Below are positions 8,023-14,784 of a stretch of 32,680 nucleotides of DNA, piece after piece. Source of the stretch: a virus. Made by a program: the position numbers and the translations under genes. Numbering within the stretch: the first letter of the stretch is position 1; every line of letters starts with the position of its first letter. A model generated the notes under the pieces. It saw nothing but the letters and a program-made list of their open reading frames with translations. It had not been told where the DNA came from and did not search any database. The stretch is taken from positions 1 to 32,680 of IMG/VR virus record IMGVR_UViG_3300009441_000020. One strand, given 5' to 3'.

Positions 8023-9226
8023 GTGTATTTACCATTTTTTTATATTCTTCTACTGAAACTCCCGCAGCTTGTAACACTTTATCGTCTGATGGAAATGATG
8101 TCATTCCATTAAATGTTTCTAATAAACCTAAATCTAACATTGCTTTTTGTCTACCATATGGATGATCTTTGATACTGGAAGAATTCCATAAAGTATCCAT
8201 ATCGATGTGTGAGTAATCCTTACCAGGTCTAAGATAGTTTTCAATCCATCTTATAAAATCACACGCTACATCTTCGGCATTATATGGAAGTGAACCTGTG
8301 TCTTCATAGATCTTGTTCATAACAGCATCTAGAAACTCTTCTGATTTTTTACCTTTCTTTTCTATAGGGTCTGCAAGATATCCAATGCATTCTACTGCAT
8401 TAGTTCCATAATAAAACATAGATTCTCTATTCATGAATTCTGGATACCAATCACATACATCTGCAATAACTGCAGCATATTGAAATCTATATGCCCTTAA
8501 TCCATTATCTGCATTCCATTTAAACATCCATTCACCAAGTTCTCTCAAATCTTTTTTATTACCGTCTCGTAAATAGTTTGACATATCTCTTGCAAGTCTA
8601 GGTGCAAATTCACATAAGAAGTAATCTCCACCTCTTTTATAAACATATTCTGGTTCTGTAAAATCTGACATACCAATAAACGAATCTTCGTTTCCTTTTG
8701 GTTTAGGTGGTTTAGGAAATGCAGGAAATTGATATCCAACTGACGTATAAAATGGCGTAGGATGATGCTTTACCTTTTCACACATATCTTCTATTGACTG
8801 ACAGTCATGTAAATCAAATATAATAGTGTTGTGATAACCTGATGGTTTTGTTGCATAATTAATAGCGGAACCACATACTCGATGTAGTATAAAAATATAT
8901 AGCCACTCTTCCAATCCAAATACTTCATGTTTCCCTGTCCAATTGTTGGCCACTTCTTTTCGTTGAGGGTATATATTACCTGATTTCATGTGTTCCCAAT
9001 ATGGATGATTTGGTGTCCATCCGTAAAAAACATCATTTATAATCTGACTAAAACCTGCGAATTTTCTTTCCACAACATCATACAATTGAATGTGTTCCAT
9101 CAATGGATCATTCATGTTACTTTGATCATGTGGAACTGTACCTAAATTAGATAGCTTTTGTTGTTCAAATGCTAAATTATAGTATCTAATAAACTCGTCG
9201 TAATATTTAGTCGTTTTTATTTCCAT
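8015..9226 (-). CDS. Putative helical DNA-base modification protein (aGPT-PPlase / amino acid:DNA transferase-like), copy 1
   Basis: A 403-aa helical protein. Features that suggest the hypermodification transferase class: a helix EEWLYIFILHRVCGS, in the position where the family usually has an NxxR helix; an AYRFQYAAVIADVCDWYP helix resembling the 'F-AYQVxxDL' helix; and, after about 14 residues, FYYGTNAVECIGYL, resembling 'GPGsxxGL'. Also notable is ACDFIRWIENYLRPGKDY near residue 335. The known family members transfer an amino acid or amine to activated 5-hydroxymethyl-dU in DNA. The gene overlaps the 60-aa gene upstream by 20 nt and its paralogue downstream by 8 nt, so the three are probably translated together. 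No 5-hmdU DNA kinase is present in the window, which weakens the case. Confidence 0.4.
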   Translation of the reverse strand: MEIKTTKYYDEFIRYYNLAFEQQKLSNLGTVPHDQSNMNDPLMEHIQLYDVVERKFAGFSQIINDVFYGWTPNHPYWEHMKSGNIYPQRKEVANNWTGKHEVFGLEEWLYIFILHRVCGSAINYATKPSGYHNTIIFDLHDCQSIEDMCEKVKHHPTPFYTSVGYQFPAFPKPPKPKGNEDSFIGMSDFTEPEYVYKRGGDYFLCEFAPRLARDMSNYLRDGNKKDLRELGEWMFKWNADNGLRAYRFQYAAVIADVCDWYPEFMNRESMFYYGTNAVECIGYLADPIEKKGKKSEEFLDAVMNKIYEDTGSLPYNAEDVACDFIRWIENYLRPGKDYSHIDMDTLWNSSSIKDHPYGRQKAMLDLGLLETFNGMTSFPSDDKVLQAAGVSVEEYKKMVNTHE

Positions 9227-9389
9227 TCTTTTCTAATATTTCCCAAGTAAATGGATCTCTATTTCTTCTATACTGTTCCATAGACCATTCTATGTCACCT
9301 GTTGTAAGATCTATTATATGAGGCTTCGCAGCACACATGTGATTTTTAGTTATTGGTGTAATTTTGATTTTGTAGTCGGTTGTTTTCAT
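9207..9389 (-). CDS. Small protein of unknown function (60 aa)
   Basis: A short ORF embedded in the modification cluster: its ATG lies 1 nt after the stop of the SGNH-like gene and its end overlaps the next gene by 20 nt. This tight packing supports it as a real translated gene. The C-terminal half is basic and aromatic (IEWSMEQYRRNRDPFTWEIL). The RRNRDPFTW stretch faintly recalls the R-x-x-G-x-PWT segment at the start of the helical modification families, so it may be a separated N-terminal piece of such a protein. No function can be assigned. Confidence 0.6.
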   Translation of the reverse strand: MKTTDYKIKITPITKNHMCAAKPHIIDLTTGDIEWSMEQYRRNRDPFTWEILEKNGNKND

Positions 9390-9390
9390 T

Positions 9391-10464
9391 TTAAAATAGG
9401 GCTAAAGTTTGTTTAATTAATTTTTTATTAGGTTCGTTCTTAATTAAATCCCATCTATAAAATTCTCTAGCAATGTGTACTGATTTTGGTTTCTCCATAA
9501 CATCAAATGTTAATTCATTAAGAGCGTTAAAGTAAACTTCTGGATGTCTATATGAAATCCAATTGTTTCTTTCGCACATATCATCAATACCTGCATTGAT
9601 TTCTTTTACTAGAGCAGATCTTTCAGACCATGTTCCAGTATATGGTGTTCCTTTATAAAATCCTGTTTTTGGTAATGGTCTACTCTCATTTTCTATTGGT
9701 AAACAATGTACTACTTCTATATTGGAAACACCAGTATCTTGTAATTTTAATAATTCTGCTTCGTAATTAACTAGAAGCTTTTTAACTGAAGCGCTAGGAT
9801 TAGGTTGACGCATCAAGTGATGTCTAACATCTATATTACCCATATAAACTCTTAGATCTGTGATCCATGGATATACATATGTTTCTAATCCTCTGGTGAG
9901 TGCACCGTGCATTGTTAATCCATCATGCCGCTGTGTCATATACCCTGGTGAATATTGACTAAATGAATGACTATCACCAAAACAAAGTTTGTTAGTTTTT
10001 TCTATAGAATCAATTCTAGGTATGTCATTTGCACATATACTTTGTATATTGTCTATTTTATCTTCTAGTGTTTTGAATAAATCTGTACCCGTATGTAACC
10101 TTTGTTTAACTAATTCTGCTATACATGGCATGTCATGATGTAATGAAAACATTTTAACATCTGAAAATATCCTAGAGATCTGATGATATAAATCATCATT
10201 AGCACCTCCGAATATATTGAATGTTCCTTTAAATTCCATTCCATGTTCTAATAGAATAGTATCAAAGTTGTTCCAATCGGGTGTTACTGTTGTGATAACT
10301 TCTACGTTTTCATAACCTGCGCTCCTACATTGATTTGCTAGGTGAAATGCCCAACCTGATTTGTGAGAACTTTCTTTTGGGCTTAATTTTCCAACTAAAG
10401 CTGCTATCCCAATTCGAGACGACTTGTCGGAAATGTAATCTGATAAGTATTTAAATTCTGTCAT
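9391..10464 (-). CDS. SGNH/GDSL-hydrolase-like protein with N-terminal Rossmann-like region
   Basis: A 357-aa protein. The first ~110 residues (RIGIAALVGKLSP, HKSGWAFHLANQCRSAGY, VEVITT) look like a nucleotide- or sugar-binding Rossmann half-domain. From about residue 160 SGNH blocks can be read: CFGDSHSFSQ (block I Ser), YMGNIDVRHHL (a block III GxND-like asparagine) and a C-terminal DVMEKPKSVHIAREF (block V Asp...His). SGNH enzymes are esterases or acyltransferases, and some act on sugars or modified polymers. It heads a group of overlapping genes with the two putative modification proteins, so a role in trimming or acylating a modified base or sugar is conceivable but unproven. The start is 7 nt after the upstream DUF6378-like gene. 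Confidence 0.55.
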   Translation of the reverse strand: MTEFKYLSDYISDKSSRIGIAALVGKLSPKESSHKSGWAFHLANQCRSAGYENVEVITTVTPDWNNFDTILLEHGMEFKGTFNIFGGANDDLYHQISRIFSDVKMFSLHHDMPCIAELVKQRLHTGTDLFKTLEDKIDNIQSICANDIPRIDSIEKTNKLCFGDSHSFSQYSPGYMTQRHDGLTMHGALTRGLETYVYPWITDLRVYMGNIDVRHHLMRQPNPSASVKKLLVNYEAELLKLQDTGVSNIEVVHCLPIENESRPLPKTGFYKGTPYTGTWSERSALVKEINAGIDDMCERNNWISYRHPEVYFNALNELTFDVMEKPKSVHIAREFYRWDLIKNEPNKKLIKQTLALF

Positions 10465-10470
10465 AACTTG

Positions 10471-10779
10471 TTATTTAATAGGATCTTCTGTTTCACCATA
10501 ACCATGCTTTTCAACATAGTTATCTAGAGCGCCTAAGTAAGCTACTGCATCTAGGAGATTATCTTGTTTATAATTATATGAATGTCGACTCAATTTAAGA
10601 GCTACAAGTGCAGCGTACATATCAGAGCCATTTAATTCTTTACCTGTCATACCATTGAAAACCATGGCAGCTCTTCGCATACCTTCTTCAAATGGTCCAT
10701 ATTGACGTGATTTTTCTTCTGATCTATTATTAACTATCTCGTTAGCTTCAGACAGAATGTTGGATTTTTTATTAGACAT
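10471..10779 (-). CDS. DUF6378-like phage protein
   Basis: A 102-aa helical protein with the pattern ILSEANEIVNN, then QYGPFEEGMRRAA, then DMYAALVALKLSRHSYNYKQDNLLDAVAYLGALDNY. This matches my recollection of a widespread phage family (DUF6378) with the signature 'YG...F...A....K..R......DN..D...Y'. The two conserved Asp-rich helices are reminiscent of all-alpha NTP pyrophosphatases, but no clear ExxE metal site is visible. Its biochemical role is unknown. It starts a transcription segment after a 105-nt gap that contains a promoter-like motif and a small palindrome. Confidence 0.6.
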   Translation of the reverse strand: MSNKKSNILSEANEIVNNRSEEKSRQYGPFEEGMRRAAMVFNGMTGKELNGSDMYAALVALKLSRHSYNYKQDNLLDAVAYLGALDNYVEKHGYGETEDPIK

Positions 10780-10801
10780 ATAAATCGTTTAGTAGTTATA
10801 C

Positions 10802-10832
10802 ACACAAGATTGTGTTTGTTTAATTATATATT
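10802..10832 (-). promoter_or_regulatory. Promoter-like AT element with downstream palindrome
   Basis: In the gap before the DUF6378-like gene the minus strand holds AATATATAATT (10822-10832), similar to the putative late-promoter core found elsewhere. It is followed by a perfect 6-bp inverted repeat, ACACAA-TC-TTGTGT (10802-10815), of the size of an operator or a small 5'-UTR hairpin. Function is inferred from position only. Confidence 0.35.
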
Positions 10833-10884
10833 CGAATTACTTAGAGGGTGACGCATAAGAAGATGATCATGAGCTAGTTGAATA

Positions 10885-11187
10885 TTAAACATGTGCTAAT
10901 AAGTTATTTGGACATGCTGTGTTATACATCATCTGACAGTACAATTTGAGTGCTTTGATATTTGTACCATCTGCACTTCCTACTGCCCTTGATAGATCAT
11001 TGGCCACAACTGCTTGAACAAAGCCACCACCTGCGTAACCTATGTTCCACTTAGTACATAGAATGGAAGTTCCTATATTAATAACATGATTTAATTCAAA
11101 ATCGCTTAGTAAATCTGTTTCGCTGTTTTCATTTACATATGTTTCAACAATTCCTTTTACTATTTTAATTTTATCGTAAGTTTCCAT
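10885..11187 (-). CDS. Hypothetical protein (100 aa)
   Basis: No recognised family. The protein has an acidic helical N-terminus (YDKIKIVKGIVETYVNENSETDLLSDFEL) and a middle rich in Gly/Ala (WNIGYAGGGFVQAVVANDLSRAVGS), ending in LYCQMMYNTACPNNLLAHV with two cysteines. There is no signal peptide. Its ATG directly abuts the stop of the 45-aa gene upstream (no spacer), so it sits in the small-gene operon that begins near 12207. Confidence 0.75.
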   Translation of the reverse strand: METYDKIKIVKGIVETYVNENSETDLLSDFELNHVINIGTSILCTKWNIGYAGGGFVQAVVANDLSRAVGSADGTNIKALKLYCQMMYNTACPNNLLAHV

Positions 11188-11325
11188 TTATTTATTTTTA
11201 TGTTTAGTCTTTCTGTAATACTTCTTTTTATTCCTATGAGGTGTTGGAGTTTTTAAAGCATCAAACCACTCGGTAATTGTTAACTTAATTTCCTGTAGTT
11301 TGATGCTTTTACTCTTCTTTTCCAT
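11188..11325 (-). CDS. Small basic protein (45 aa)
   Basis: A short ORF read directly from the minus strand: the protein starts MEKKSKSIKLQEIKLTITEW and ends in a very basic tail (HRNKKKYYRKTKHKNK). Its ATG overlaps the stop codon of the upstream gene (TAATG) and its own stop abuts the next ATG at 11187. With exact junctions on both sides it is almost certainly translated. The high Lys/Arg content suggests nucleic-acid or ribosome binding. No homologue is recognised. Confidence 0.7.
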   Translation of the reverse strand: MEKKSKSIKLQEIKLTITEWFDALKTPTPHRNKKKYYRKTKHKNK

Positions 11326-11612
11326 TATTGTGAGATTATCATTTCTATAATGTTATTAATATCTTCTCTACCTTGCCATCCAACAACGTCATCGTCAATT
11401 TGTAAAACTTCACTAGTTGCAAAGTCTCCGTTTTGATTAAAGATTGCAATCTCAAATGATGAGAACGATTCTTGATTTTTAAGATCTTCTCTTGGTGTAC
11501 AGTAAGCTCCAACTCCTGCTGAAACTGAGATCTCCCAATTGTTATCAAATACATGATGTGCATTAATCATGTGATGGTGATCTTTGAAAATAAGGTCTTT
11601 AAATTGTGTCAT
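11325..11612 (-). CDS. Hypothetical protein (95 aa)
   Basis: No recognised family. The protein seems to be a small beta-rich domain: WEISVSAGVGAYCTPRED, FSSFEIAIFNQNGDFA, then a C-terminal EDINNIIEMIISQ helix. A His-rich stretch (KDHHHMINAHHVFDNNW) near residue 10 could bind metal. The leader is A-rich (TATAAAAATAGAAAACC) and contains no Shine-Dalgarno. The gene is followed with a one-codon overlap by the 45-aa gene. Confidence 0.75.
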   Translation of the reverse strand: MTQFKDLIFKDHHHMINAHHVFDNNWEISVSAGVGAYCTPREDLKNQESFSSFEIAIFNQNGDFATSEVLQIDDDVVGWQGREDINNIIEMIISQ

Positions 11613-11624
11613 GGTTTTCTATTT

Positions 11625-11846
11625 TTATAGTTCAAAGTTTTCTTGAAGTTCTTTGATTAACTTTTTGATCTCTTTTTTATTAAGAGTAATATGTGTAAAG
11701 AAATCTCCTTGATCTCTCATTGTTAATTGTACTTTCATACCTTCCTTACCTCCACTAAATCTAGTTAGTGACATTTCAGTGTTTTCCATTTCATTTGTCT
11801 TTTGACTGTGAAATTGGCCTTTAAGTGATTTTAATTCTGTTGACAT
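11625..11846 (-). CDS. Hypothetical protein (73 aa; alternative start at 11882 gives 85 aa)
   Basis: No recognised family. The sequence looks like a compact beta-beta-alpha protein (MKVQLTMRDQGDFFTHITLNKKEIKKLIKELQENFEL). I prefer the internal ATG at 11846 because it follows the typical A-rich leader (TTAAAAATAAAAGAT) and because the upstream ATG at 11882 would begin only 1 nt after a putative promoter element (11884-11900). The longer form would add a 12-residue N-terminus. Confidence 0.65.
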   Translation of the reverse strand: MSTELKSLKGQFHSQKTNEMENTEMSLTRFSGGKEGMKVQLTMRDQGDFFTHITLNKKEIKKLIKELQENFEL

Positions 11847-11885
11847 ATCTTTTATTTTTAATTGGGAAGGATTAACCTCCATTAG

Positions 11886-11900
11886 TATACTACTAATATA
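11886..11900 (-). promoter_or_regulatory. Shared 15-bp promoter/regulatory element, copy 1
   Basis: The minus-strand element TATATTAGTAGTATA is repeated exactly at 12226-12240. Each copy lies just upstream of a small gene and downstream of a stop codon. It is probably a promoter core or an operator of an early or middle class, unlike the AGATATATAATA class seen elsewhere. A weak hairpin (CATAAAA/TTTTATG, 11915-11932) precedes this copy. Confidence 0.45.
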
Positions 11901-11946
11901 CGTGATTTATTTGACATAAAAAAGCTTTTATGCGTTTATTTTCAAT

Positions 11947-12207
11947 TTATTTTTCTAGAGTTACTATATTTGTTAATTGAATAAACATTTCAATAGCTTT
12001 TTTTAAGCCTCTGATTTTGTTTTCTATCTCTATACTTACTCCAAGTTTTATAGCTCTAGGTAATAGATCATCATATAGATATCCATCAAAAAGACCATAT
12101 GACATATTTGTTAATACATCATCATCTGTTGCTTTAATAACGTCCATTGTCATTGTCATCATTTCTGATGTAAAGCATTCGTGTCTATTAAATTTCTTGT
12201 AACTCAT
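11947..12207 (-). CDS. Hypothetical protein (86 aa)
   Basis: A helical acidic protein of no known family (MSYKKFNRHECFTSEMMTMT, then YDDLLPRAIKLGVSIEIENKIRGLKKAIEMF). I chose the ATG at 12207. An upstream in-frame ATG at 12255 falls inside the terminator stem-loop and upstream of the putative promoter, so it cannot be on the expected transcript. It is the first gene after the terminator and opens a new unit of small genes that runs toward 10885. Confidence 0.7.
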   Translation of the reverse strand: MSYKKFNRHECFTSEMMTMTMDVIKATDDDVLTNMSYGLFDGYLYDDLLPRAIKLGVSIEIENKIRGLKKAIEMFIQLTNIVTLEK

Positions 12208-12225
12208 ATCTCTAACTGTTTTTAT

Positions 12226-12240
12226 TATACTACTAATATA
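12226..12240 (-). promoter_or_regulatory. Shared 15-bp promoter/regulatory element, copy 2
   Basis: Second exact copy of TATATTAGTAGTATA (minus strand). It lies 18 nt before the ATG at 12207 and immediately after the terminator T-run, the place where a new transcription unit must start. This is the stronger of the two copies as a promoter candidate. Confidence 0.5.
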
Positions 12241-12276
12241 ACAAAAAAAAGCCAAACAAAAAAATGTTTGGCTTAT
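12241..12276 (-). terminator. Rho-independent terminator closing the internal-protein operon
   Basis: On the minus strand a perfect 10-bp stem, AAGCCAAACA / TGTTTGGCTT (12249-12258 with 12265-12274), encloses a 6-nt T loop and is followed by an uninterrupted run of T. It starts about 25 nt after the stop codon at 12300. The mirror direction has only a weak T-run, and no plus-strand gene needs ending here. Confidence 0.85.
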
Positions 12277-12299
12277 TATTTTAAAAAAGTTACGAACAA

Positions 12300-12920
12300 T
12301 TACCCGTGCTTCTTAACTATCTTTACTAATTCGTCAAGGTGTGGTTTAACATATTGACCATAGTCAGCATGTTGGTCTTCATCTACATCCAATGGCTGCA
12401 TTTTTTTCCACATCATATAATTAGCAATAAAACCTTCACTTGCATCTACTATCTTCTTGATATCTGATTTTGCATAATCTTTACCATACCATGAATTAGG
12501 ATCAACTTCTTGTCTTGCTGTTTCATCCGTAAATGGGTTTTTAATTTCTGTTCCTTCACGATCGAACGAGTATGCTTCGAATGTAGTTAAATGTTTCATT
12601 TGTTTTCTTTTCTTTTTCTTTTTCTTATATTCTTCTTCAGCATCGCCTGATCCTGCTGGTACATCACCAGAACCAACAGTACCATTATTTGGTAAAACTA
12701 CTGGGCCCATTCCGGAGATATTGGCTATTCCAATATTTTCTTCTACGTATTGTGGAAGTCCATCGTGTTTTGTACTTGCAAAATCTTTAAGTTGTTTAAG
12801 TGTCATTGAATCTGCTAATTCTTGTACTTCAGCACTTGCATCTTTAGGATCTAGTTCACCCTTCTTTAAAGCGTAAGCCATTCCCATTAATTTTTGTTGT
12901 GCAACTGAAGTACTAGACAT
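12300..12920 (-). CDS. DUF3008-like domain fused to a CTS-bearing internal protein (206 aa)
   Basis: Two parts are visible. Residues 1-60 match the DUF3008 pattern (SVAQQKLMGMAYALKKG...DASAEVQELADSM...FASTKHDGLP), a small domain often found in phage virion regions. A Gly/Asp linker and a run of lysines (residues 99-107) follow. At residue 108 an internal Met begins MKHLTTFEAYSFDREGTEI, which looks like the N-terminal module of the neighbouring genes. The codons just ahead of that Met are A/G-rich, like a gene leader. The gene may therefore be an in-frame fusion of two former genes, or it may have a second start at 12599 giving a 99-aa product. It is the last gene before the terminator, and its start lies 3 nt after the upstream stop. 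Confidence 0.8.
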   Translation of the reverse strand: MSSTSVAQQKLMGMAYALKKGELDPKDASAEVQELADSMTLKQLKDFASTKHDGLPQYVEENIGIANISGMGPVVLPNNGTVGSGDVPAGSGDAEEEYKKKKKKRKQMKHLTTFEAYSFDREGTEIKNPFTDETARQEVDPNSWYGKDYAKSDIKKIVDASEGFIANYMMWKKMQPLDVDEDQHADYGQYVKPHLDELVKIVKKHG

Positions 12921-12922
12921 AA

Positions 12923-13351
12923 TTAATATGTTGGAGTTTCTATTATCTTCAACTTAATAAGTTCAGCAATAAATTCTCTGTATTTCATTTTTTTAATTCC
13001 ACTAATAATAGTTTTATCACCTTCTACAAAATCAGAACCGTCAAAGTAATATGAGTTACCGTTATTGGCTGCTATTGTTATAACGTCACCTATCATAAAG
13101 TCAGAAGGACATCTTCTAGCACCAGATAAATCTTTTACAACATCTTTTCCCCATGCAGATAAACCATCTTGTTCACTTACACTACCGTCATATCTAATAG
13201 GATTTCCTGGCAATGCTTGTACAGCGTCACCTTCTGGCGTTCCATCAACTGCATAATAATATGCAAGAATAGCGTTAGCTAATGCTTCATCTCTGCCAGC
13301 TTTTAATTTTGCTTCGTTAAGAAACTGTTCAAATAATTGTAAGTGTTTCAT
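12923..13351 (-). CDS. Putative packaged internal head protein with capsid-targeting N-terminus (142 aa)
   Basis: The N-terminus MKHLQLFEQFLNE/AKLK matches the pattern of T4 capsid-targeting sequences (MKTYQEFIAE in internal protein III), with LNE as a possible gp21 prohead protease site after residue 13. The remaining ~129 residues contain a helical part (EALANAILAYYYAVDGTPEGDAV) and a beta-rich SH3-like stretch (DFMIGDVITIAANNGNSYYFDGSDFVEG). The body has no recognised family. Its first 27 nt (including the base before ATG) are identical to those of the next gene upstream, exactly 300 bp away. The role of the mature protein after injection is unknown. Confidence 0.75.
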   Translation of the reverse strand: MKHLQLFEQFLNEAKLKAGRDEALANAILAYYYAVDGTPEGDAVQALPGNPIRYDGSVSEQDGLSAWGKDVVKDLSGARRCPSDFMIGDVITIAANNGNSYYFDGSDFVEGDKTIISGIKKMKYREFIAELIKLKIIETPTY

Positions 13352-13352
13352 T
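13326..13352 (-). repeat. 27-bp direct repeat at gene 5' end, copy 1
   Basis: Identical to 13626-13652, with the two copies exactly 300 bp apart. It covers the start codon and the first codons for the CTS-like module. Recombination between the copies would precisely delete the 96-aa gene and keep a functional start. Confidence 0.9.
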
Positions 13353-13360
13353 TTAGTTTT

Positions 13361-13651
13361 TTATGTGTTTTGATTAATATAATCTATAAAGTCATCTGCT
13401 GTCTTACATGGATCATCTGATTGATCAGAACCTGGTCTTTTTTGGTATTCAATACCACATTCTTCATCTTCTGCATTCCACCAAAACATAAAACCGGCCG
13501 AGCTTACGCTTCCGTCTTCTATATAATCATTTACATAGATTTCCACTTCAGATGGTTCTGTGTCTTCGTAATAGTCTGCTATCTTTTTAATTTCTTTCTT
13601 GATATTAACTTTTTCGTTAATGAATTGTTCAAATAATTGTAAGTGTTTCAT
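13361..13651 (-). CDS. Putative packaged internal head protein with capsid-targeting N-terminus (96 aa)
   Basis: Begins MKHLQLFEQFINE/KVNIK: the same targeting module as its neighbour, with a candidate cleavage after INE (residue 13). The mature part (~83 residues) is strongly acidic (DYYEDTEPSEVEIYVNDYIEDGS, then DEECGIEY and DQSDDPCKTADDFIDY) and no family is recognised. An acidic body could mimic DNA or bind a basic host protein, but this is speculation. The leader carries three perfect copies of a 12-nt A-rich unit. Confidence 0.75.
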   Translation of the reverse strand: MKHLQLFEQFINEKVNIKKEIKKIADYYEDTEPSEVEIYVNDYIEDGSVSSAGFMFWWNAEDEECGIEYQKRPGSDQSDDPCKTADDFIDYINQNT

Positions 13652-13652
13652 T
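13626..13652 (-). repeat. 27-bp direct repeat at gene 5' end, copy 2
   Basis: Partner of 13326-13352. The same 27 bases encode the start and first residues MKHLQLFE of this gene, a recent module duplication or a site maintained by gene conversion. Confidence 0.9.
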
Positions 13653-13654
13653 AT

Positions 13655-13690
13655 TGTTTTATTGTTTGTTTTATTGTTTGTTTTATTGTT
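13655..13690 (-). repeat. Tandem 12-bp leader repeat, three copies
   Basis: On the minus strand AACAATAAAACA occurs three times without interruption, directly before the ATG at 13651. The same AAACAA-type text appears singly before many genes here, so the array probably acts as an A-rich translation-initiation leader in a host that does not rely on Shine-Dalgarno pairing. Confidence 0.85.
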
Positions 13691-13701
13691 TAATAGAACG
13701 T

Positions 13702-14763
13702 TTAATGACCATATTTACGATCCCATGCATAATCGAAATCTTCTATCTTATCTATTTCGAGTCTAAGCTTATGAGCAGTTTCTAAGATATCTTCATCATA
13801 GTGTGTTGGTGCATCTCCGTATTTATCTTTTAATTCTGCTTGTCCTTCCATGGAATATGTGTACGTTCTAAAAGCACCCAATATTCTGTTCATTTGCATT
13901 GCAGCATGTGTCATTGTCACTTCTTTACCACCAGGTGCAGTACCTATAACAACATCATCGTCCTTTCCTACACTTCTTCCAAATTCTTTTATACCATCTT
14001 TAATTTGCTCGGTTAAATCCATAATAGCATCCTTGACCATTTTACCTAATGGAAGTTTAACTGCAGCACTTTGTAAAATGTCTTTATATCTTTTTAGGTT
14101 TTCATATTTAAATTCCATATCGTTTTTATATACAATGGCTCCAACTTTTTCAGCATCTCGTTGTGCTATCTTATTTACCGTTGAATATCTTTGTTGTAAT
14201 GAATCGACATCAATAATAATAGCTCTATCTGAAACTTCAGCGATTCTCTTTACACTAGTAAGACCTGTTCCTTGCCATCCTGATCTTGTCTTATTAATAC
14301 CTATAGTTTCTTCACCTCTTTGCTTATCTGTTTCTATACTTCTAGGAGTTTTATATTTTCCTGACATTTGTTGTACTCTGTCCAAATATCCATGTAGGTC
14401 TCTATCAACAAAGAATTTATTATTTTCATCGGCAACACATAACATGTATTCACCTCCTGGGATAGTTCTTGATCTTATAGATTGAGCTTCCTCGGGAGCG
14501 TATGGGTTAACTTTTTCAACATCTGAAATGTAGAAAGTAATTGTGTTTTTACCTTTAGCCTTATATGCAGCATGTGGTGTTGTTACGATTAAATCATCAT
14601 CTTGTATCTTATCTAATGCTATTTTAGTTTTACCATAAAATGCTTCAGGTAATGTACTGTGTACGCCACCTCCATTAAATAAATCTCTAAGTATTTGTGA
14701 ACTAAACGCCTCGTTTAATTTCTGTGAAGTTACAAATGCTTCAAATAAGTGTATGTGTTTCAT
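13702..14763 (-). CDS. Putative packaged internal head protein with CTS; paralogue of the next upstream gene (353 aa)
   Basis: Starts MKHIHLFEAFVTSQKLNE/AFSSQ, a capsid-targeting-like module with a likely prohead-protease site after LNE at residue 18. The mature ~335-residue domain is clearly paralogous to the C-terminal half of the gene upstream. Shared blocks include LPEAFYGKTKIALDKIQDDD, NTITFYISDVEKVNPYAP, TIPGGEYML, GINKTRSGWQGTGLTSVKRI and IDKIEDFDYAW. The fold is unknown to me; the alternating beta segments and conserved Arg/Tyr would fit an enzyme. T4 packages its Alt ADP-ribosyltransferase in the same way, but I see no convincing R-S-E ADP-ribosyltransferase motif. Head packaging is inferred from the N-terminus. 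Confidence 0.75.
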   Translation of the reverse strand: MKHIHLFEAFVTSQKLNEAFSSQILRDLFNGGGVHSTLPEAFYGKTKIALDKIQDDDLIVTTPHAAYKAKGKNTITFYISDVEKVNPYAPEEAQSIRSRTIPGGEYMLCVADENNKFFVDRDLHGYLDRVQQMSGKYKTPRSIETDKQRGEETIGINKTRSGWQGTGLTSVKRIAEVSDRAIIIDVDSLQQRYSTVNKIAQRDAEKVGAIVYKNDMEFKYENLKRYKDILQSAAVKLPLGKMVKDAIMDLTEQIKDGIKEFGRSVGKDDDVVIGTAPGGKEVTMTHAAMQMNRILGAFRTYTYSMEGQAELKDKYGDAPTHYDEDILETAHKLRLEIDKIEDFDYAWDRKYGH

Positions 14764-14784
14764 AATTTGTTTTATTTTTATTGA

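Noticed and set aside
8545-8739. 64-codon ORF on the minus strand inside the 403-aa gene
   Set aside because: Out-of-frame shadow of a long, tightly packed gene with no leader of its own.
11345-11563. 72-codon ORF within the 95-aa gene
   Set aside because: Alternative frame of the same stretch; the 95-aa gene has exact junctions with its neighbours.
12208-12255. Upstream ATG (12255) for the 86-aa gene
   Set aside because: It lies within the terminator hairpin and before the putative promoter, so it would not be on the transcript.
13850-14485. 211-codon open frame on the plus strand
   Set aside because: A shadow of the 353-aa internal-protein gene; composition is hydrophobic nonsense and no plausible leader is present.
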